From an uncultured Eubacteriales bacterium (GTDB lineage Bacteria > Bacillota > Clostridia > Monoglobales > UMGS1388): a DNA stretch of 20,874 nt. Shown piece after piece: positions 17,184 through 20,874 of the stretch. The stretch's first letter is position 1; every line of letters starts with the position of its first letter. Where the stretch lies: assembly GCA_900551345.1 (NCBI GenBank), contig URVP01000010.1, positions 1-20,874 of the forward strand. Reading direction: 5' to 3'. The position numbers and the translations under genes are program-made. The notes beneath the pieces are model-generated. The model did not search any database. It saw only the letters and a program-made list of their open reading frames with translations, and was not told the DNA's origin.

Positions 17184-17642
17184 TTACCTTTTCTTCCTTT
17201 CAAGCAGGAAAACAAAAGTTATTCCTGCGATTAAATATAAAATAAACCCTGCCGCTTTGGCAGCAGATGAAAAATATTCGACAATAAATTCGCACAGCAC
17301 CTGTTTATCCCATAAAATTGAAAAGGCAACGGCGATCGCTCCCAATGCACTTATAAAAACAGCAGCAGCTGCGGTATCTTTGCATATTTTTATGTTTGTA
17401 TTTTTTTCTTTTGTAACCTCGTCCGCAAGCTGTTCAAGAGCGGTATTGAACAGTTCGCACACTATTACAATACCGATGGTAATAAATATTATTGCCCTTT
17501 CCGACGAAGTAAGATTATAACGATGGAGCAGCAAAATAACCGTGACCGCCGCAAAAATATGTATGCGAAGGTTTCTTTCGGTTTTTATGCAATGTCCCAG
17601 ACCGCATAATGCGTATTTAAAACTCATAATAAGATTTTTCAC
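17184..17642 (-). CDS. dgkA: Diacylglycerol/undecaprenol kinase, GTG start
   Basis: The 152-residue integral membrane kinase of the DgkA family is, in Gram-positives, usually active on undecaprenol. It carries the TERNLRIHIF motif (21-30), CELFNTALEQLAD (62-74, with the conserved acidic and Asn residues) and the KDTAAAAV motif (88-95). Four hydrophobic segments are seen (about 29-40, 49-62, 93-110, 130-147). The last one is beyond the usual three-helix core of about 120-130 residues, so this version carries a C-terminal extension. The GTG start at 17642 is supported by GGAG about 11 bases upstream; an ATG five codons later has no ribosome site. It lies 24 bases after ybeY and abuts era. Confidence 0.92.
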   Translation of the reverse strand: MKNLIMSFKYALCGLGHCIKTERNLRIHIFAAVTVILLLHRYNLTSSERAIIFITIGIVIVCELFNTALEQLADEVTKEKNTNIKICKDTAAAAVFISALGAIAVAFSILWDKQVLCEFIVEYFSSAAKAAGFILYLIAGITFVFLLERKKR

Positions 17643-17666
17643 TGCAAAATCAGCTCCGTATACGGT

Positions 17667-18107
17667 TTAATCTCTGGTTAAATTAAGCTCTCTTAAAATC
17701 TTTTCCTGTTTATCGAACATTTCTTTTTCATCGTCAGGTGTCATGTGGTCATATCCGAAAAGATGAAGCATTCCGTGCGCCGTAAGAAATCCTATTTCCC
17801 GTTCAATACTGTGCCCGTAATCCAGACGCTGCTCCTCTGCTCTTTCATGGGAAATAACCAAATCCCCCAAAATGCCATCCTCTTCAAAATCCTCCATGGG
17901 AAATGAGAGTACATCCGTTGCCCTGTCTATGTTTCTGTGCTCTCTGTTAATCTCACGAATTGATTCATTATCCACAATAAGCACATTCACTTCGCTGTGA
18001 TTTGTAAAACATTCTTCTTCCGCCGCTTTATTAACTACAGCAGTGATTATTTCTTTAAGATTTTCGGAGAATTTACCTGTTTCGTCCTCAATATACACAT
18101 CTATCAT
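17667..18107 (-). CDS. ybeY: Endoribonuclease YbeY (rRNA maturation factor)
   Basis: The 146-residue protein has the family zinc signature HGMLHLFGYDH (111-121; ligands H111, H115 and H121). It also has the DRATDVLSFPME motif (61-72) and GDLVIS (81-86). YbeY is a single-strand-specific RNase acting in 16S rRNA 3'-end maturation and ribosome quality control, and is often linked to Era as here. AGAGGG precedes the ATG by about 8 bases. The start lies 3 bases after the prmC stop, so the pair is likely coupled. Confidence 0.97.
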   Translation of the reverse strand: MIDVYIEDETGKFSENLKEIITAVVNKAAEEECFTNHSEVNVLIVDNESIREINREHRNIDRATDVLSFPMEDFEEDGILGDLVISHERAEEQRLDYGHSIEREIGFLTAHGMLHLFGYDHMTPDDEKEMFDKQEKILRELNLTRD

Positions 18108-18110
18108 ATA

Positions 18111-18938
18111 TTATCCCTCTCTTTTATATCCCAATACAACTCTGTTTATCCCTGCCAGGTCTTTTACAACCTGTATGTTTTTAAAATCTTTTTCCATCAT
18201 AGCTGACACACTATCTGCCTGGGTATGCCCCACCTCGAACGCAAGAAGTCCGCCCTCATTCAGATGTTTTGGAGCATTTGCAGTTATATATCTGTAAAAG
18301 TCCAGCCCGTCAGGTCCTCCGTCAAGCGCTGTTATAGGTTCACGCTGCACCTCGGGCTGCAAAGTAGGAATAACATCTGTTTCTATATAGGGAGGATTTG
18401 AAACTATGGCATCATACACGCCCTCTATTCCGTTAAAAACATCTGCCGTAATAAATTTCACCCTGCCTGACACGCCGTTTTTTTCAGCATTTTTTTTTGC
18501 TGTTTGGGTAGCATCAGGGGAAATATCCATACTTACCGCATTTATTTTTTTGTTATAATAAGCAAGGCTTACGGAAATGCAGCCGCTTCCGCTGCCTATT
18601 TCAAGCAAAGTCCCCCTATCTAATCTTTCAAGAACCGCCTCCACAATAATCTCCGTATCGGGGCGAGGTATAAGCACATGCGGATTAACATCAAAATCCA
18701 ACCCCATAAACTCACATGTTCCGAGAATATACTTGACCGGTTCGCCTTCCTTCCGGCGTTTTATAAGCTCTTTAAACTTTTTTTCTTCAAAATGATTAAG
18801 AGGCCGGTCGCCGTTAACAATTATTTTTAATTTATCCAGTCCCATAACATGACACATAATTAATTGGGTGTCCAAAACTGCCGTCTGAACACCCTGCAAC
18901 TGCTCTGTACCGTATTTTAAACCCTCTCGAATTACCAT
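18111..18938 (-). CDS. prmC: Release factor glutamine methyltransferase PrmC
   Basis: The 275-residue S-adenosylmethionine-dependent enzyme methylates the GGQ glutamine of peptide chain release factors. The N-terminal helical domain (about 1-75) precedes FMGLDFDVNPHVLIPRPDTE (77-96), the SAM-binding LLEIGSGSGC (111-120) and the catalytic NPPY (181-184) with its IET follow-up. The ATG overlaps the end of the DUF1385 gene by 7 bases, and GAGG lies in that gene's last codons. In many clostridia prmC sits with prfA and DUF1385; here prfA is not in the window downstream and ybeY follows instead. Confidence 0.97.
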   Translation of the reverse strand: MVIREGLKYGTEQLQGVQTAVLDTQLIMCHVMGLDKLKIIVNGDRPLNHFEEKKFKELIKRRKEGEPVKYILGTCEFMGLDFDVNPHVLIPRPDTEIIVEAVLERLDRGTLLEIGSGSGCISVSLAYYNKKINAVSMDISPDATQTAKKNAEKNGVSGRVKFITADVFNGIEGVYDAIVSNPPYIETDVIPTLQPEVQREPITALDGGPDGLDFYRYITANAPKHLNEGGLLAFEVGHTQADSVSAMMEKDFKNIQVVKDLAGINRVVLGYKREG

Positions 18939-19894
18939 TTGTCATCCTCTTTTGAATCTGTAAGAACTGCTTTAAGAGAAGCAATAGCCACTTCTATCTG
19001 CTGCATATCAGGCTCTCTTGTTGTAATGTATTGCAGCCACATACCGGGAGCTGCAACAATGGCAGTAAATTTATTATCATATCTGCCCAACACTTTAATA
19101 ATCTCATATGAAATACCTGCAATTACAGGCAAAAGAAGTATTTTAATCCCCATCAACGCCCATCTGTTAATATCCCAGCTTAGCACAGAAAACACGAGAA
19201 TACTTATAATCATAACTATAAGCAAAAAGTTGGTACCGCACCGTGGGTGCAGCCGCTTAAACTGCTTAGCATTTTCCGGCGTAAGCTCCGCGCCGTTTTC
19301 GTAGCAATGTATGGTTTTATGTTCTGCGCCGTGATATTGAAACACACGCTGAATATCTTTCATACGGGACACCAGCAAAAGATACAAAAGGAAAATAGCT
19401 ATTCTGACTCCGCCCTCCACCAGGTGCAGGATGATATTGTTATCCGAAATGAATCCTTTGAACCAGCTTACAAGAAAGTTAGGCAGCATAAAAAACAGAC
19501 CTATGCTGAAAAACAAAGAAACAACAACTGCGGTATAAATGGCAATGTCTTTTATCTTGTCGCCGAACTTGTCCTCCATCCATTTTTCAAATTTAGAAGG
19601 CTCGTAAGTTTCCTCCCCTTCTATATCAACAAAATCAGCCGAATAGGTAAGCGCTTTAACCCCGGTAACAAGGGATTCGATAAAAGAAACCGCTCCTCTG
19701 ACAATCGGAATTTTATTAAGCTTATGTTTTACTACAAAAGAATTTACGGGTTTTTTATCTACAACAATTTCACCGTCCGGTTTGCGTACTGCAACGGCAA
19801 TCTCCTTTGGCCCTCTCATCATTACGCCTTCGATTACTGCCTGACCGCCTATACTGGTACGGTGAATACTGCATTTGCTTTTATTGTCTGACAA
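18932..19894 (-). CDS. DUF1385 (YqhQ-like) membrane protein, TTG start
   Basis: The 320-residue protein has the DUF1385 opening TSIGGQAVIEGVMMRGP, the FQYHGAEHKTIHCYE segment and LHPRCGTNFLLIVMI. Several hydrophobic membrane segments are seen in the middle and C-terminal parts. The family is called a putative metal-dependent membrane protein; its reaction is not known to me. The reading frame is open 26 codons further upstream, but its first TTG is the -35 hexamer of the promoter at 19944-19972. The TTG at 19894 has AAGAGGTG (19903-19910) 8 bases upstream, so it is the likely true start. It is the first gene of the seven-gene operon ending with recO. Confidence 0.92.
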   Translation of the reverse strand: MSDNKSKCSIHRTSIGGQAVIEGVMMRGPKEIAVAVRKPDGEIVVDKKPVNSFVVKHKLNKIPIVRGAVSFIESLVTGVKALTYSADFVDIEGEETYEPSKFEKWMEDKFGDKIKDIAIYTAVVVSLFFSIGLFFMLPNFLVSWFKGFISDNNIILHLVEGGVRIAIFLLYLLLVSRMKDIQRVFQYHGAEHKTIHCYENGAELTPENAKQFKRLHPRCGTNFLLIVMIISILVFSVLSWDINRWALMGIKILLLPVIAGISYEIIKVLGRYDNKFTAIVAAPGMWLQYITTREPDMQQIEVAIASLKAVLTDSKEDDKW

Positions 19895-19943
19895 TCTTGT
19901 GACACCTCTTTCTGTACTGCTATACAACTGTTTATTTTGTTGT

Positions 19944-19972
19944 ATTATATCAAATATTTCAATTATAGTCAA
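19944..19972 (-). promoter_or_regulatory. Near-consensus promoter of the DUF1385-to-recO operon
   Basis: TTGACT (19972-19967) and TATAAT (19949-19944) are spaced by exactly 17 bases on the minus strand. The expected leader is about 40 bases. It is divergent from the tRNA promoter about 80 bases away. Confidence 0.85.
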
Positions 19973-20049
19973 ACATTAAAAGCATAATATGGAAATATTG
20001 ACCTTCACTTATATGAATAAAAAATATTTTATTTTTTCTAAAATAGGTA

Positions 20050-20078
20050 TTGACAAGCCTGATTTTATTTGATATAAT
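20050..20078 (+). promoter_or_regulatory. Consensus promoter of the tRNA-Leu/tRNA-Gln unit
   Basis: A perfect TTGACA (20050-20055) and a perfect TATAAT (20073-20078) are spaced by 17 bases, 18 bases before the first tRNA base. This is what is expected for a strongly expressed stable-RNA gene. Confidence 0.93.
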
Positions 20079-20096
20079 AATTCAGCACTCAGAAAT

Positions 20097-20182
20097 GCAG
20101 GTGTGGCGGAATTGGCAGACGCACTATCTTGAGGGGGTAGCGGCCACCGGTCGTGTGGGTTCAAGTCCCACCACCTGCACCA
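20097..20182 (+). tRNA. tRNA-Leu (anticodon GAG)
   Basis: The 86-base class II tRNA has acceptor stem GCAGGTG/CACCTGC, D-arm GCGGAATTGGCAGACGC, anticodon stem CTATC/GGTAG around loop TTGAGGG, a long variable arm, T-loop GTTCAAGTC and an encoded CCA. The loop gives anticodon GAG (CUC/CUU codons). The anticodon arm resembles that of the Escherichia coli GAG isoacceptor. Confidence 0.95.
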
Positions 20183-20186
20183 GCTT

Positions 20187-20223
20187 AAAAAGTTTTCGGT
20201 TGCTATGCAATCGAAACTTTTTT
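20187..20223 (+). terminator. Terminator-like hairpin between the two tRNA genes
   Basis: AAAAAGTTTTCGGTTGC pairs with GCAATCGAAACTTTTT around a 3-base TAT loop, with one bulge and one wobble, followed by T. It begins 5 bases after the tRNA-Leu CCA. tRNA-Gln starts only 19 bases later with no promoter visible between. Confidence 0.75.
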
Positions 20224-20241
20224 GAAATTAAAACCAAATAT

Positions 20242-20315
20242 AGCCGAATAGTGTAAAGGTAGCACCACAGACTCTGACTCTGTTTGTGAGGGTTCGAATC
20301 CTTCTTCGGCTACCA
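20242..20315 (+). tRNA. tRNA-Gln (anticodon CTG)
   Basis: The 74-base tRNA has acceptor stem AGCCGAA/TTCGGCT, discriminator A and encoded CCA. The D-stem is GTGT/GCAC, the anticodon stem ACAGA/TCTGT around loop CTCTGAC (anticodon CTG), and the T-arm GAGGG/CCTTC around TTCGAAT. It reads CAG codons. Starting one base earlier gives a seven-pair stem but leaves no discriminator base. Confidence 0.94.
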
Positions 20316-20318
20316 AAC

Positions 20319-20360
20319 AACAATCGACACTGTTAAATCAAATAGTGTCGATTGTTTTAT
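20319..20360 (+). terminator. Terminator-like hairpin after tRNA-Gln
   Basis: A perfect 13-base-pair stem (20319-20331 with 20344-20356) has a 12-base loop. It is followed by a short, interrupted T run (TTTTATTT). It lies 3 bases after the tRNA CCA and 30 bases before the next gene's start. Confidence 0.75.
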
Positions 20361-20390
20361 TTAAAAAAACAATCGGGAGGTTTTTTTTGT

Positions 20391-20579
20391 ATGGCTGATT
20401 ATAAAGCTATGTATTATTACCTTGCAGGGCGAATGGAAACCACTCTGGATGCTTTGGAAGCTACCACCAATGCATTGGTTGAGATAAAGGAAAAACTTAA
20501 GATGTCTCAACAGGATGCAGAAAAACTGTTTGCTGACACCGAAGATGATAATTTTAAAGATTACGAATCATCAAAATAA
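20391..20579 (+). CDS. Small acidic helical protein, 62 residues, function unknown
   Basis: The product starts MADYKAMYYYLAGRMETTLD and ends DYESSK. It is mostly helix-forming, with a tyrosine-rich N-terminus and an acidic tail (about residues 46-58). It has no signal peptide, membrane segment or known motif, and I do not recognise the family with certainty. GGGAGG (20375-20380) lies 10 bases before the ATG. The frame is open 13 codons further upstream, but that part falls on the terminator hairpin. No promoter is visible between the tRNA-Gln hairpin and the gene, so it may depend on read-through from the tRNA promoter. Confidence 0.8.
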   Translation: MADYKAMYYYLAGRMETTLDALEATTNALVEIKEKLKMSQQDAEKLFADTEDDNFKDYESSK

Positions 20580-20597
20580 TATACATACCCATGTCAT

Positions 20598-20633
20598 AAA
20601 TCGGAATGAGCTTTAAAGCTGTTCCGATTTTTT
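20598..20633 (+). terminator. Intrinsic terminator after the 62-residue gene
   Basis: AAATCGGAA pairs with TTCCGATTT. Between the arms is an inner AGCTTTAAAGCT palindrome, and T continues after the stem. It lies about 18 bases after the stop codon. Confidence 0.88.
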
Positions 20634-20798
20634 ATAAAAAAACAGCCTAGTTATTTACTTAAATATTATAGTAACATAACAGAACGAATACGAATTAATA
20701 GTTAAACTCTATCTTTTTTAATAACATTAATATTAAATAACTTCAGATTTGTATTATCGGTTCGTATGTAAAACAACTAAAATAAGGAGATGAGTGGA

Positions 20799-20874
20799 TT
20801 GAGACAAAACAAAACGGAAATTAAGCATTTTAAAAATTTACCCTACTCAAAAATTAAAAATGTATTATGTCTTA
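20799..20874 (+). CDS. Start of an unidentified gene, cut by the right edge
   Basis: An open frame runs from a TTG at 20799 to the window end: L-R-Q-N-K-T-E-I-K-H-F-K-N-L, about 25 codons, basic. AAGGAG (20784-20789) lies 9 bases before the TTG. An in-frame ATG at 20790 touches that site and is less likely as the start. Too little is visible to name a family. Confidence 0.55.
   Translation, partial: MRQNKTEIKHFKNLPYSKIKNVLCL

Noticed and set aside
19247..19891. A 214-codon plus-strand open frame opposite the DUF1385 gene
   Set aside because: The minus-strand gene is well supported by family motifs; the plus-strand product is low-complexity and aromatic-rich, with no start signals.
20097..20182. 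Reading the tRNA-Leu anticodon as TGA (serine) by shifting the loop
   Set aside because: The shifted stem does not pair well, while CTATC/GGTAG gives a standard loop with T33 and anticodon GAG.
20187..20360. The paired hairpins around tRNA-Gln as a CRISPR or attachment-site repeat
   Set aside because: The stems differ in sequence, there are no spacers, and no integrase or cas genes are present.

Overview
The window looks like chromosomal DNA of a low-GC Gram-positive bacterium of the Clostridia type. This rests on AT-rich intergenic DNA, strong AGGAGG-like ribosome binding sites, TTGACA/TATAAT promoters, CCA-encoding tRNA genes, a dikinase-type pyruvate metabolism gene, and the era/recO/ybeY housekeeping block with a YqzL-like small gene. 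I cannot name a species from sequence alone. No mobile element, CRISPR array or phage gene was seen.

Layout. (1) 1-1051, minus strand: a lemA-htpX pair; htpX is cut by the left edge. (2) 1309-4194, plus strand: a cytoplasmic GH38 alpha-mannosidase with its own promoter. It ends at a shared bidirectional terminator. (3) 12269-4280, minus strand: three secreted proteins in a row. They are a right-handed beta-helix protein with Ig-like and DNRLRE-type domains, a two-sandwich carbohydrate-binding-like protein without a visible catalytic domain, and a 1180-residue protein. The large protein joins two duplicated BspA-type leucine-rich blocks to a GH5-like glycosidase domain and two CBM6-like modules. 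All three carry a similar accessory beta-sandwich segment ending in a F-(L/V)-(W/L)-x-x-x-x-x-x-P-(L/I) signature. Together with the mannosidase this reads as a polysaccharide or glycan use locus. (4) 15248-12621, minus strand: ppdK, behind a leader full of dyad symmetry. (5) 19894-15401, minus strand: one tight housekeeping operon, DUF1385 - prmC - ybeY - dgkA - era - yqzL-like - recO, driven by a near-consensus promoter. (6) 20050-20633, plus strand: a consensus promoter, tRNA-Leu(GAG), tRNA-Gln(CTG) and a 62-residue unknown protein. A terminator-like hairpin separates each pair. (7) A new gene starts near 20799 and leaves the window.

Several starts were moved from the longest possible reading frame because a promoter or Shine-Dalgarno site excludes the longer version: lemA, the beta-helix gene, ppdK, recO, the DUF1385 gene and the 62-residue gene. 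A 48-codon YqzL-like gene overlapping recO was found by reading the minus strand directly. The most interesting unexplained points are the shared accessory module and the leucine-rich/glycosidase architecture, the nested dyads upstream of ppdK, and a possible two-state hairpin between tRNA-Gln and the 62-residue gene.
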